From Rhizobium sp. Q54 (GTDB lineage Bacteria > Pseudomonadota > Alphaproteobacteria > Rhizobiales > Beijerinckiaceae): a stretch of 13,362 bases of DNA. The stretch lies in assembly GCA_945901195.1 (NCBI GenBank), contig CAMDKB010000076.1, forward strand, positions 1 through 13,362, in the 5' to 3' direction. The notes beneath the pieces were generated by a model. The model saw nothing but the letters and a program-made list of their open reading frames with translations, had not been told where the DNA came from and searched no databases. The first letter of the stretch is position 1, and every line of letters starts with the position of its first letter. Below, piece after piece: positions 1-7,240 of this stretch. The position numbers and the translations under genes were made by a program.

Positions 1-130
1 CCTCTACGAAATCCTACAGATTTTGAGCCTCGCGCTTTTCGAGAAAACCCAGGTTTTAAGCCTGTTTCAGGACTGGCCGCAGCAAAGTTCGGAGAACGAG
101 CCATCCAACCAATTGAATTTGTTCGATTAA
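1..130 (+). CDS. IS4-family transposase, C-terminal fragment (5' end outside window)
   Basis: Reading from base 2, 42 codons stay open to a TAA at 128-130. They begin LYEILQILSLALFEKT and end NQLNLFD. This pattern, an LYxILQILSxxLFEKT helix followed by a polar linker and a terminal NQLxLFD, is what I know from the C-terminus of IS4-family (DS transposase) insertion sequences. The catalytic DDE residues would lie upstream, outside the window, so activity cannot be judged. The IS right end and its terminal inverted repeat should follow soon after base 130, but the left end is needed to define it. The base composition around 1-210 is visibly more AT-rich than the genes that follow, in keeping with a mobile element. 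The family call rests on the tail only. Confidence 0.75.
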   Translation, partial: LYEILQILSLALFEKTQVLSLFQDWPQQSSENEPSNQLNLFD

Positions 131-201
131 CGTTGGGACGCTAGTGGCCGTTGGTATAAACGCACAGCCGGAAAGCGACCAACCTGCGCGCCATACATAG
201 A

Positions 202-221
202 TTAAAATGCTTAGTTTAAGC
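202..221 (-). terminator. weak intrinsic terminator candidate after the alpha/beta hydrolase gene
   Basis: On the minus strand GCTTA-AAC-TAAGC (209-221) forms a perfect 5-bp stem with a 3-base loop. It is followed by ATTTTAA (202-208). It lies 15 bases past the hydrolase stop codon and would end the pnt operon transcript. The stem is short and mostly A/T, so this is only a candidate. Confidence 0.3.
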
Positions 222-235
222 TGGCGAGCCGGAAT

Positions 236-1078
236 TTATCGCGCACCGTTGACGGTAGTGAAAATCCAATTTCGCGCCTGCACCAGGATTTCAGCATTAT
301 CGAGTGGCTGGTGCCCTTCGCCCTGCGCGCGCACCATTGTCTTTGGTTCCTTGGCAAGCGTAAAAAGCTTTTCGCCAAAATGAACAGGCACCACCCGGTC
401 AGCGGTGCCATGGACGATCATAACGGGTGCTTTCACCTGTGCGATGCGCAGATCAGAACGGAACTGATCGTGCATCAAGAGGCGCACCGGGAACATCCAG
501 TACCTGGCGGCGGCTACATCCACAATGCTCGAATAGGGCGCTTCCAGCAGCACCCCGGCGACCTTCACCTTTTCAGCCAGCGCGATCGCAACACCGCTCC
601 CAAGCGATTCTCCCAACAGGACGACGGTCTCGGCTCGCCCCCCCGACGACAAGGCGAAGTCATAGGCGGCATGGGCATCCGTAATCAGGCCCGCCTCGTC
701 CGGAGCTCCGCTTGACCCGCTATATCCGCGATAGCTGACCGCCAGCAGGCCCGTGCCGTCACGGGTCAAAGCTGCAAAACGCTGCGAACGCCCTGCAATC
801 TGCCCGGCATTCCCATGAAAATAAATGATCAACGGCTTGCCGGATTCCGGCGGGGCATACCAGGCAACAAGGCTTACGCCATCGGGCGTTTTGAGTTCAT
901 GCGCCTGAGCCCGCGAGAACCCTGCAACAGCGGGCGCAATACTCTGGGTGTCGGGAAAATAAAGCAGCCGCCGCTGATTGAAATACAAAAAAGCGAGGAT
1001 CACCGCATATCCGGCGACCCCCGCAATCAAAAAGCCATTCAACAAGGACGCCGCGCCCGTGCGCCGCACGCGCGGCAC
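236..1078 (-). CDS. alpha/beta hydrolase, membrane-anchored (BEM46/ABHD13-like)
   Basis: 280 residues with an alpha/beta-hydrolase fold. The nucleophile elbow is GESLGSG (Ser158), the oxyanion-type motif is YFHGNAG (86-92), the acid is in HGTADRVVP (Asp227) and the base is in GEGHQPL (His256). Residues 12-33 are a hydrophobic segment that probably anchors the protein in the inner membrane, with the catalytic domain on one face. This architecture matches the BEM46/ABHD13-type family, whose substrates are mostly unknown; an esterase or peptidase role is possible. The assigned start is GTG at 1076-1078, only 4 bases after the pntB stop. The GAGG before it is too close for a good ribosome site, so translation may depend on coupling to pntB, or start at the GTG three codons later. 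It is the last gene of the pnt operon. Confidence 0.85.
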   Translation of the reverse strand: MPRVRRTGAASLLNGFLIAGVAGYAVILAFLYFNQRRLLYFPDTQSIAPAVAGFSRAQAHELKTPDGVSLVAWYAPPESGKPLIIYFHGNAGQIAGRSQRFAALTRDGTGLLAVSYRGYSGSSGAPDEAGLITDAHAAYDFALSSGGRAETVVLLGESLGSGVAIALAEKVKVAGVLLEAPYSSIVDVAAARYWMFPVRLLMHDQFRSDLRIAQVKAPVMIVHGTADRVVPVHFGEKLFTLAKEPKTMVRAQGEGHQPLDNAEILVQARNWIFTTVNGAR

Positions 1079-1082
1079 ATCC

Positions 1083-2483
1083 TCAATGCGAGAGCGCCTT
1101 GTTGATGTTCTCGACCATCTTCTTGGCGTCAGCGAACAGCATCATGGTGTTGTCGCGGAAGAACAATTCATTCTCGACGCCTGCATAGCCCGAACCCATC
1201 CCGCGCTTGATAAACAGCACGGTCTTGGCCCTCTCGACATCTAGAATAGGCATTCCGAAAATGGGTGATTTCGAATCGGTCTTGGCGGAAGGATTGGTCA
1301 CGTCATTTGCGCCGATGACAAAGGCGACATCAGCCTGAGCGAATTCCGAATTGATGTCTTCCAGCTCGAACACTTCGTCGTAGGGTACATTCGCTTCGGC
1401 CAGCAGCACATTCATATGGCCGGGCATGCGGCCCGCGACGGGATGAATCGCGTAGGAGACGTCCACGCCCTCTTTCTTGAGCATGTCGGCCATTTCGCGG
1501 AGCGCATGCTGCGCCTGCGCCACCGCCATGCCGTAACCGGGAACGATGATGACCTTGCCGGCATTCTTCATGATGAAGGCCGCGTCTTCCGCCGAACCCT
1601 GCTTGACCGGCCGGGTCTCGACCTTGCCTTCACCCAGGTCCGTTTCGCCGCCGAAGCCGCCCAGAATGACCGAGAAGAACGAACGGTTCATGCCTTTGCA
1701 CATGATGTAGGACAGGATAGCGCCGGACGAACCCACAAGCGCACCCGTAATGATAAGCGCCATGTTGCCAAGCGTAAAACCGATGCCCGCCGCCGCCCAG
1801 CCGGAATAGGAATTCAGCATGGACACCACAACCGGCATGTCCGCGCCGCCGATCGGGATGATCAGCAACACACCGAGCGCCATCGAAATCGCCACGATGA
1901 TGCCGAACACCGCGTGGCTCTCGCTCTGCGTGAAAGCAATGAGCATGAGTAATAGAAATATGGCGAGCCCGCCGTTGATGAGGTGACGCTGCGGCAGCAT
2001 GATCGGCTTGCCGGACATGCGGCCATCAAGCTTGGCGAAGGCGATGATCGAACCGGTGAACGTGACCGCTCCAATGGCCGCGCCAAGCGCCATTTCCACC
2101 AGGCTCGCCGCGTGAATGTGTCCGGCAGCGCCAATTCCGAATGCAGCGGGCGCATAGAGTGCGCCTGCGGCCACCAGCACGGCGGCCAGACCTACCAGCG
2201 CGTGAAAGAACGCGACCAGTTGGGGCATGTCGGTCATCTGCACTGTGCGCGCACGCCACGCGCCGATGCCGCCGCCAATAGCAATACCCCCGATAACAAG
2301 CAGCCAGCTCATGAAGCCGGACGGCATTTGATAAAGCAGAGTGGTGACAACAGCGATCCCCATGCCGATCATGCCGTAAAGATTTCCCTGCCGCGACGTA
2401 GCGGGAGAGGACAGACCGCGCAGCGACATGATGAAGAGGACGCCCGCGACAAGATAAAGAACGGCTGCGAAATTGGCGCTCAT
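1083..2483 (-). CDS. pntB: NAD(P) transhydrogenase subunit beta
   Basis: 466 residues, close to the usual size of PntB (about 460). The first two thirds are a series of hydrophobic helices forming the proton channel (domain II). The C-terminal third is the NADP(H)-binding domain III with GYGMAVAQAQ, HPVAGRMPGHMNVLL, GANDVTNP and KRGMGSGYAGVEN. With PntAA and PntAB it couples proton re-entry to hydride transfer from NADH to NADP+, supplying NADPH in the inner membrane. The ATG start at 2481-2483 is 5 bases after the pntAB stop and has AAGGG about 9 bases upstream. The alternative long minus-strand frames inside it are shadows. Confidence 0.97.
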   Translation of the reverse strand: MSANFAAVLYLVAGVLFIMSLRGLSSPATSRQGNLYGMIGMGIAVVTTLLYQMPSGFMSWLLVIGGIAIGGGIGAWRARTVQMTDMPQLVAFFHALVGLAAVLVAAGALYAPAAFGIGAAGHIHAASLVEMALGAAIGAVTFTGSIIAFAKLDGRMSGKPIMLPQRHLINGGLAIFLLLMLIAFTQSESHAVFGIIVAISMALGVLLIIPIGGADMPVVVSMLNSYSGWAAAGIGFTLGNMALIITGALVGSSGAILSYIMCKGMNRSFFSVILGGFGGETDLGEGKVETRPVKQGSAEDAAFIMKNAGKVIIVPGYGMAVAQAQHALREMADMLKKEGVDVSYAIHPVAGRMPGHMNVLLAEANVPYDEVFELEDINSEFAQADVAFVIGANDVTNPSAKTDSKSPIFGMPILDVERAKTVLFIKRGMGSGYAGVENELFFRDNTMMLFADAKKMVENINKALSH

Positions 2484-2488
2484 TGACG

Positions 2489-2902
2489 TCAGCCCTTCTT
2501 CTTGTACATGGACAACATGCGCTCGGTGACCAGAAAGCCGCCGAATATGTTCACGCTGGCAAGCACGAGTGCGATGAAGCCGAATATCTTCGCCATCGTT
2601 GCGCCGGCATCCGAACCGTCAACGCCGACCGAGAGCAATGCGCCCACGACAATCACGGACGAAATGGCATTGGTCACCGACATCAGCGGCGTGTGCAACG
2701 CCGGCGTGACTGACCACACGACGTAATATCCAACGAAAATCGCCATCACGAAAATGGCCAGCCGAAACACAAAAGGATCGATAGCCCCACCACTGGCAGC
2801 ATGGGCAGCTCCACCAGCCGCCGATGCGACGGCATCGCCATATTGCTGCGCGGCATGGGTTACCGCGTCGATGAGTGATTTCGTTGCAGCTTCGTTCGCC
2901 AT
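2489..2902 (-). CDS. pntAB: NAD(P) transhydrogenase subunit alpha, membrane part (alpha-2)
   Basis: 137 residues. About 45 Ala-rich residues at the N-terminus precede three or four hydrophobic helices, with the PntA domain II motif around VVWSVTPALHTPLMSVTNAIS. In E. coli this segment is fused to the C-terminus of PntA. In many alphaproteobacteria, as in Rhodospirillum rubrum, it is a separate polypeptide, and that is the arrangement here. The ATG at 2900-2902 lies 10 bases after the pntAA stop and has GAGGGG just upstream. It ends in MYKKKG. Confidence 0.95.
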   Translation of the reverse strand: MANEAATKSLIDAVTHAAQQYGDAVASAAGGAAHAASGGAIDPFVFRLAIFVMAIFVGYYVVWSVTPALHTPLMSVTNAISSVIVVGALLSVGVDGSDAGATMAKIFGFIALVLASVNIFGGFLVTERMLSMYKKKG

Positions 2903-2912
2903 GGTCAGCCCC

Positions 2913-4052
2913 TCAGGATTTCGGCTGGAAATTCGGATGCACGACCGCGCCGTCCCTGGTCAGCAAGGTCGCCTTGACGAGTTCGTCATCCCAGTTGATC
3001 GCAAGCGCTTTCTTGTCCTTGTCGACCATGGTCTCAAGGAAGGACAAGAGGTTCTTGGCATAAAGACCGGAGGAAGTTGCAGCCAGACGGCCGGGCACAT
3101 TGAGATGGCCGACGATCTTCACGCCGTTTTCCGACACGACGATTTCGCCGGGCTTGGCAAGTTCGCAATTGCCGCCACGCTCAACTGCAAGATCAATGAT
3201 GACAGAGCCCGCGCGCATGGATTTCACCATGTCGGCCGTGATGAGCCTGGGCGCGGGACGGCCCGGAATAAGCGCCGTGGCGATGACGATGTCCTGCTTG
3301 GCAATATGGGCCGCTGTCAAAGCTGCCTGTTTTGCCTGATATTCTCTAGACATCTCCTTGGCATACCCGCCAGCCGTCTGCGCCTGTGCAAACTCTTCGT
3401 CTTCAACCGCAAGGAATTTCGCGCCCAGTGATTCCACTTGTTCTTTGGTTGCGGGACGGACGTCCGTCGCGGTCACGATTGCGCCCATGCGGCGCGCTGT
3501 GGCGATGGCCTGGAGACCTGCGACGCCGACCCCCATGATAAAAATACGAGCCGCAGGAACGGTGCCCGCAGCGGTCATCATCATCGGCAACGCGCGGCCA
3601 TATTCGGCGGCGCCATCGATCACGGACCTGTAACCGGCAATATTAGCCTGTGATGAGAGAACATCCATCACCTGAGCGCGGGTAATGCGCGGCATCAGTT
3701 CCATCGCGAAGGCGCTGACCCCGGCAGCGGCGAGCTGTGCAAGCTCGGCCTCGTGCCCATCAGGATCCATGATTGAGATAACCGCAGCGCCTTTAGCCAC
3801 GCCCGCAAGACTGCTCGCGACAGGGCGACGAACGCCCAACACGACGTCTGCGCCATTGAAGGCATCTGCAGCTGATGCGGCAAGTGTGGCCCCGGCAGCT
3901 TCATAATCGGCGTCAGTAACACCCGAATTCTTGCCCGCGCCCTTCTGGATGGCGACGTCCGCACCAAGCCCGATCAGGCGTTTCACAATGTCAGGCGTTA
4001 CTGCGACCCGGGTCTCATTACCCTCAGTCTCGGCAGGAACCGCGATGCGCAT
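2913..4052 (-). CDS. pntAA: NAD(P) transhydrogenase subunit alpha, soluble NAD-binding part (alpha-1)
   Basis: 379 residues with the alanine dehydrogenase/PNT N-terminal domain (MRIAVPAETEGNETRVAVTP) and then the NAD-binding Rossmann domain (GVGVAGLQAIATARRMGAIV followed by TATDVR). The loop around DIVIATALIPGRPAP is the mobile region that contacts the NADP domain of PntB. This peripheral cytoplasmic subunit binds NAD(H). The length fits the split-alpha type, which lacks membrane helices. The ATG start at 4050-4052 is unambiguous because GGAGG sits 5 bases before it. It is the first gene of the tight pnt cluster and lies 141 bases downstream of the small coxIV-like gene, an order widespread in alphaproteobacteria. 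Confidence 0.97.
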   Translation of the reverse strand: MRIAVPAETEGNETRVAVTPDIVKRLIGLGADVAIQKGAGKNSGVTDADYEAAGATLAASAADAFNGADVVLGVRRPVASSLAGVAKGAAVISIMDPDGHEAELAQLAAAGVSAFAMELMPRITRAQVMDVLSSQANIAGYRSVIDGAAEYGRALPMMMTAAGTVPAARIFIMGVGVAGLQAIATARRMGAIVTATDVRPATKEQVESLGAKFLAVEDEEFAQAQTAGGYAKEMSREYQAKQAALTAAHIAKQDIVIATALIPGRPAPRLITADMVKSMRAGSVIIDLAVERGGNCELAKPGEIVVSENGVKIVGHLNVPGRLAATSSGLYAKNLLSFLETMVDKDKKALAINWDDELVKATLLTRDGAVVHPNFQPKS

Positions 4053-4129
4053 AAACTCCTCCGGCGATTTGGCGGGACAATAGCTGCGTCATGTCCACGT
4101 AGAATTTATTGACGGGGATTTGGCTGGAC

Positions 4130-4144
4130 GCAAGCCCAGCTTGC
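4130..4144. repeat. perfect 6-bp inverted repeat in the coxIV-pntAA gap
   Basis: GCAAGC-CCA-GCTTGC is an exact inverted repeat with a 3-base spacer. On the minus strand (the pnt transcript sense) the same bases can instead pair as GCTGG-GCTTGCGT-CCAGC, so two mutually exclusive hairpins are possible. No U-tract follows, so it is not a simple terminator. A role in the pnt leader is only a possibility. Confidence 0.35.
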
Positions 4145-4193
4145 CGGCGCAGGCGTATATCCCAGCGCTCGTATGGTCAGAAATTAGTTGAAT

Positions 4194-4355
4194 TCAGAGC
4201 AGGAATATCGCCATCAGGGTAAGCAGGACAACATTCGAGATCACACCCCACTTCGTCAGTGCGACGAAAAACTTGTAGGTCTTCTCGTGTTCGGCATAAT
4301 CCATATCCGGATGACCCGCCCGATCGCCTGCCGCTGCACCGTGATTGTCCGCCAT
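4194..4355 (-). CDS. aa3-type cytochrome c oxidase subunit IV (small single-helix protein)
   Basis: A 53-residue protein starting MADNHGAAAGDRAGHPDMDY. It then has AEHEKTYKFFVALTKWG and one hydrophobic helix (about residues 37-53) that ends at a TGA at 4194-4196. The pattern of an acidic MDYxEHExTYxxF stretch, then a transmembrane helix and an abrupt end, is the bacterial aa3-type cytochrome c oxidase subunit IV family, a small accessory subunit of the terminal oxidase in the inner membrane. Its position directly upstream of the transhydrogenase genes on the same strand is the usual alphaproteobacterial neighbourhood and supports the call. The ATG at 4353-4355 has GAGG about 8 bases upstream. 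It is easily missed because of its size. It could be co-transcribed with pntAA, but the 141-base gap leaves room for a separate promoter. Confidence 0.92.
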   Translation of the reverse strand: MADNHGAAAGDRAGHPDMDYAEHEKTYKFFVALTKWGVISNVVLLTLMAIFLL

Positions 4356-4384
4356 ACCCCAACCTCAAGATAGAGTTTTCGCTG

Positions 4385-4399
4385 TTGCGTGTAGCGCAA
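4385..4399. promoter_or_regulatory. candidate operator: TTGCG-N5-CGCAA palindrome upstream of the coxIV-like gene
   Basis: TTGCG-TGTAG-CGCAA is a perfect 5-5-5 inverted repeat whose near edge is 29 bases upstream of the coxIV-like ATG. A dyad of this size and place could be a binding site for a dimeric regulator or a leader hairpin. It does not match the FNR/FixK consensus (TTGAT-N4-ATCAA) well. No convincing -35/-10 pair was found beside it. Confidence 0.3.
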
Positions 4400-4474
4400 A
4401 TGCATGCGGTGGGCAATCGCTCAGTTAAAACGGCGTGTGGACCAATGGGCGCAGGACCGTCAGCCAGGAAAGGC

Positions 4475-4591
4475 TTACGTCAGCCATCCCCGGTAACGCA
4501 CGATAAGTCCAGTCAGGTCATGCGAAATTTTCACGAAAAAATGGAACTTTCCGTCGTCCTCATATTCGAAAGCCCGGCTCTGTGGCGCCAG
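4475..4591 (-). pseudogene. cut-off 3' end of the DUF4166 gene, behind an in-frame TAG
   Basis: Continuing in the same frame past the TAG at 4592-4594, 38 sense codons run to a TAA at 4475-4477. They read LAPQSRAFEYEDDGKFHF, then FVKISHDLTGLI and VRYRGWLT. This is what I would expect for the end of a DUF4166 domain: after the GxPLP-like motif the family goes on with LaP, an acidic E.xxDG(K/R)FxF strand and a final VRYRGWL. The stretch is therefore genuine former (or still used) coding sequence, not intergenic DNA. It has no start codon or ribosome site of its own. Confidence 0.8.
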
Positions 4592-6154
4592 CTACATCGG
4601 CATCGGTACGCCCATGAACTGCCACTTGCGCAAGACGAGATTGCCTCGCCCACCGGTGATTTCATAGGCAAGTCCAAAACTTGCCGGGCCGAAAGCTTCC
4701 GTGATCAAACCTGCATTCCGTCCCGTGCCTTCCCTTTGGGCAGACTGAAATTTCCGTCCCCCAAAATCGCGCTGCCAAATTTCCACGCCATTGCTGACGA
4801 CAAAACTGACCTTGACCGGGACACCTCGGCCACCGGGCGGAAATCCAACAATAGCCGCAGCAATCCGCGAAAGCAGTCCAACTCCGCGGTCAATCTGCGC
4901 AACGCCGCATGCGATCTTGTCCCCCTGGCGATCATGCATGGCCTGCAGCGCGGGTGAGAGCGATTCGAATGCGCAAGCCAGGACACGCCGGTAGAGCGGG
5001 CCATGCGCGCCCGCCATGTCATCGCGAAAGCCGTAACGGATCCGGCGCGGTTCAAATGTCCGGTCATACGCGGGCAGTTCCAGTTCCTGCAGGGCCGCAC
5101 GCGCGCCCGGATTCGGCGGAGTGCCTTCCAGAACGCGAGCGATGATGATGGCCGCCGGCATCGACGGAACCATCGGCCCGTCGTCGCCTTCGGCCGTCAT
5201 ATGCCAGCTTCGCGCAAACGGCCCGGTCTCCCGATTGTCCCCCCGCACGCGGATCACCATACCGCCGCGATGCTCACCCCGCGCCAGCAGCGCCTGGACG
5301 CGCAACATGAGAGGCGCGAACGGCAGGATCGATGGCAGCAACCTGTGTCGCACAAGCCTGGCAACGACATTCAACATGCGCTGCAACCATTGCGGCGACA
5401 TGCCAACGCCGACCCAGACATCGCGCACGCCGGGCCAGAGGTCGCGAAACAAGACCAGTTCTGGCACATCAACAAGCGTGAATCGTTTTCTGCCGACGGG
5501 CAGGGCGCCGGGCGTGGCAACCGTCATGTCACGCGTTTCAATCAGTGCGAGAGCTTCTCCTGTTGAGCCTTCCCGTGTGATGGATATAGTCTTGCCCGCA
5601 TAGCTGGCGACGGCGCGCATCACATTGGGGCCTATTTCGGCATGCGGCGAGGGCACAATACCGCCCGACATTTCCAAAGGAATGTCGCCGGGTTTTAGCA
5701 TCGCCCTGACGACAGCAGCATTGAGGACCGGAAAACTGCTCACGCCAGACAGAACGGAAACGCCCCGAGCACGGGCGGAGTTGTCGAATTGCGCAATGCC
5801 ACGCACAAAATCCGAAGCGTCAGCAAGATCGAGATAATGAGCACCTTGCGCGACCACAGCGCGCACCAGCGCATAGGGATCAGCTCCATAGGACTGAAAC
5901 GGTCCCGCAGCGTCCAGCACGATATCAGGCGACAAGGCCGCCAATTGTGCAGCCAGATCGCCTGTTCGATCAAAGGTGCAGGGTGTCATCTCGGCCTTGC
6001 GACGGTGCCTGGCGCAAAACTGTTCAGCGCTTGTCTTTGAACGCCCCGCGATCAACAGAATGGCGCGTTCGTCATCCGCCAGCAATTGCGCAACGCGGCC
6101 CCCAAATGTGCCGTAACCTCCAATTATGAGTATGCGACGCTTCTCAACGTTCAC
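4592..6154 (-). CDS. saccharopine-dehydrogenase-like NAD(P)-binding protein with DUF4166 domain, interrupted by TAG
   Basis: As read to the TAG at 4592-4594 it has 520 residues. The N-terminus is a Rossmann fold (RRILIIGGYGTFGGRVAQLL, glycine motif about 12-19) of the saccharopine dehydrogenase/SDR-like type. The C-terminus from about residue 387 (LYRRVLACAFESLSPALQAM) to GVPMPM is most of a DUF4166 domain. The domain is cut short: the missing end is encoded in frame behind the TAG, and the complete gene would be 4475-6154 (559 codons plus stop). The start chosen is GTG at 6152-6154, which has AAGGG 9 bases upstream and overlaps the preceding stop by 11 bases. A TTG at 6193 would add 13 unconserved residues. 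Likely a cytoplasmic oxidoreductase of unknown substrate, encoded last in a thiol-redox cluster. Confidence 0.85.
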   Translation of the reverse strand: MNVEKRRILIIGGYGTFGGRVAQLLADDERAILLIAGRSKTSAEQFCARHRRKAEMTPCTFDRTGDLAAQLAALSPDIVLDAAGPFQSYGADPYALVRAVVAQGAHYLDLADASDFVRGIAQFDNSARARGVSVLSGVSSFPVLNAAVVRAMLKPGDIPLEMSGGIVPSPHAEIGPNVMRAVASYAGKTISITREGSTGEALALIETRDMTVATPGALPVGRKRFTLVDVPELVLFRDLWPGVRDVWVGVGMSPQWLQRMLNVVARLVRHRLLPSILPFAPLMLRVQALLARGEHRGGMVIRVRGDNRETGPFARSWHMTAEGDDGPMVPSMPAAIIIARVLEGTPPNPGARAALQELELPAYDRTFEPRRIRYGFRDDMAGAHGPLYRRVLACAFESLSPALQAMHDRQGDKIACGVAQIDRGVGLLSRIAAAIVGFPPGGRGVPVKVSFVVSNGVEIWQRDFGGRKFQSAQREGTGRNAGLITEAFGPASFGLAYEITGGRGNLVLRKWQFMGVPMPM

Positions 6155-6584
6155 CTGCGGAAACCCTTGTGATGGCCGAATCCAGATCGTCAAAACGGGC
6201 TTTTATGCTGGCTTCAGGAATGATGCACATCTGCGATTTGCCGAATATCCTGTAACGATTCTTTGCTATCCGGTCATAAAGCCAGTCGAGCATAGCTTCC
6301 GGTAGATATCTGAAATAGCGACACCATTGCCAGCGAGGCAATTGCTCGACGATGGCGATGACGGCCGCAGATTTTTTGAACGTTGCGCCGTTGAATATCA
6401 CGGCAAAGCTATCGGGATCATCCGGATCGATGCCGAGCGATATCGCCATCGCGCGGCCCTTGTCGCTTTGCATCGGCGCAAATCGAAAGATCGCCTGGGA
6501 ATCGCGTGTTACAACAAAACGGCTCCAGCGCGAGCACAAAATACACACACTGTCGTAAAGTATGATGCCCCGCTGCGGCTCCAT
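6144..6584 (-). CDS. DCC-family (DUF393) thiol-disulfide oxidoreductase-like protein
   Basis: 146 residues. The family signature is near the start: ILYDSVCILCSRW, that is Asp11 followed by Cys14-x-x-Cys17, in place of the usual YDGxCxxC. The C-terminal half has YLPEAMLDWLYDRIAKNRYRIFG, a typical DCC-family helix. These proteins are predicted thioredoxin-like redox proteins, and their partners are largely unknown. The ATG at 6582-6584 lies 3 bases after the stop of the peroxiredoxin-like gene. The 3' end overlaps the start of the DUF4166 gene by 11 bases, so the three are almost certainly co-translated from one mRNA. Confidence 0.9.
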   Translation of the reverse strand: MEPQRGIILYDSVCILCSRWSRFVVTRDSQAIFRFAPMQSDKGRAMAISLGIDPDDPDSFAVIFNGATFKKSAAVIAIVEQLPRWQWCRYFRYLPEAMLDWLYDRIAKNRYRIFGKSQMCIIPEASIKARFDDLDSAITRVSAGER

Positions 6585-6587
6585 ATG

Positions 6588-7184
6588 TCAGCTTTTGGGT
6601 AAAGTGATCATCTCGCCACGCGCCGGACATTCCTTGTCTTTGAAATAACCGCGCGCAAAGAGAAACTCGAACCCCTCGATCACATCCGAAAAGCGCGGCC
6701 GCGCAAACGCCATGTTCTGCACTGCAGAAAACCACAGCGTCTTGTCGGGACCGATGAGATAAAGCGCCGGCTCGCAGCAGATTGGCGGCTCGGAAAGACC
6801 CTGCGCGCGCGGCCGGCCTTCGGTGAGAAACAAGCCCCAGTCGCGCGCCGCGCGTGGCGAGAGATCATATCCGATGCGCGTATTCTGCAGAGACCATTGG
6901 GCTTTTGCGCCCTCGCCGCGTTCTTTTTCATCGCAGGAAATCGCCACGCTGGAAATGCCGCGCTTGTCGAATTCCGGCAGCATCTTTTCGAGTTCGCCGA
7001 GATAGGCCTGACATTGCTGGCAATGCAGGCCGCGATAAAAAACGATCATGGAAAACAACGGCGGGCTGTCGGCGGAAAGATCATAACAGCCGCCGCCGGC
7101 CAGCGACAAGCGCAATGGCGGCACGGGGCAGCGGGGCATCAACGGAACGAGATCGGTCGCGGCAGGCTCGAAACGGCTTCTCAT
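6588..7184 (-). CDS. peroxiredoxin-like (AhpC/TSA, redoxin-fold) protein
   Basis: 198 residues. The thioredoxin-fold strand MIVFYRG is followed by LHCQQCQAYLGELEKMLPEF, giving a Cys55-x-x-Cys58 pair where AhpC/TSA proteins carry the peroxidatic or redox cysteine. Then comes the IxSVAISCDEKE strand that is typical of the fold. In this peroxiredoxin-like subgroup the first Cys aligns with the reactive one; whether it reduces peroxides or disulfides cannot be told from sequence alone. The ATG at 7182-7184 has AGGAG 6 bases upstream. It begins the tight trio with the DCC and DUF4166 genes, 56 bases after the TPR lipoprotein gene, and could belong to the same transcript. Confidence 0.88.
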   Translation of the reverse strand: MRSRFEPAATDLVPLMPRCPVPPLRLSLAGGGCYDLSADSPPLFSMIVFYRGLHCQQCQAYLGELEKMLPEFDKRGISSVAISCDEKERGEGAKAQWSLQNTRIGYDLSPRAARDWGLFLTEGRPRAQGLSEPPICCEPALYLIGPDKTLWFSAVQNMAFARPRFSDVIEGFEFLFARGYFKDKECPARGEMITLPKS

Positions 7185-7240
7185 GGCGGGCTCCTGTTAC
7201 CCGTCAAGTCTAGTCCTTCAACCGGTCCGAAGCTATTGGC

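Noticed and set aside
1416..1952. 178-codon His/Arg/Asp-rich plus-strand frame
   Set aside because: It is the mirror of the conserved pntB membrane domain; the composition is typical of the antisense frame of a GC-rich gene.
4458..4486. CGTCAGCCA repeated directly, 20 bases apart
   Set aside because: One copy lies in the last codons of the interrupted DUF4166 frame. Two 9-base copies are too little to claim a regulatory array or a target duplication.
4259..4957. 232-codon open frame on the plus strand
   Set aside because: It lies opposite the DUF4166 gene and the coxIV-like gene, has no recognisable domain, and the opposite-strand frames match known families.
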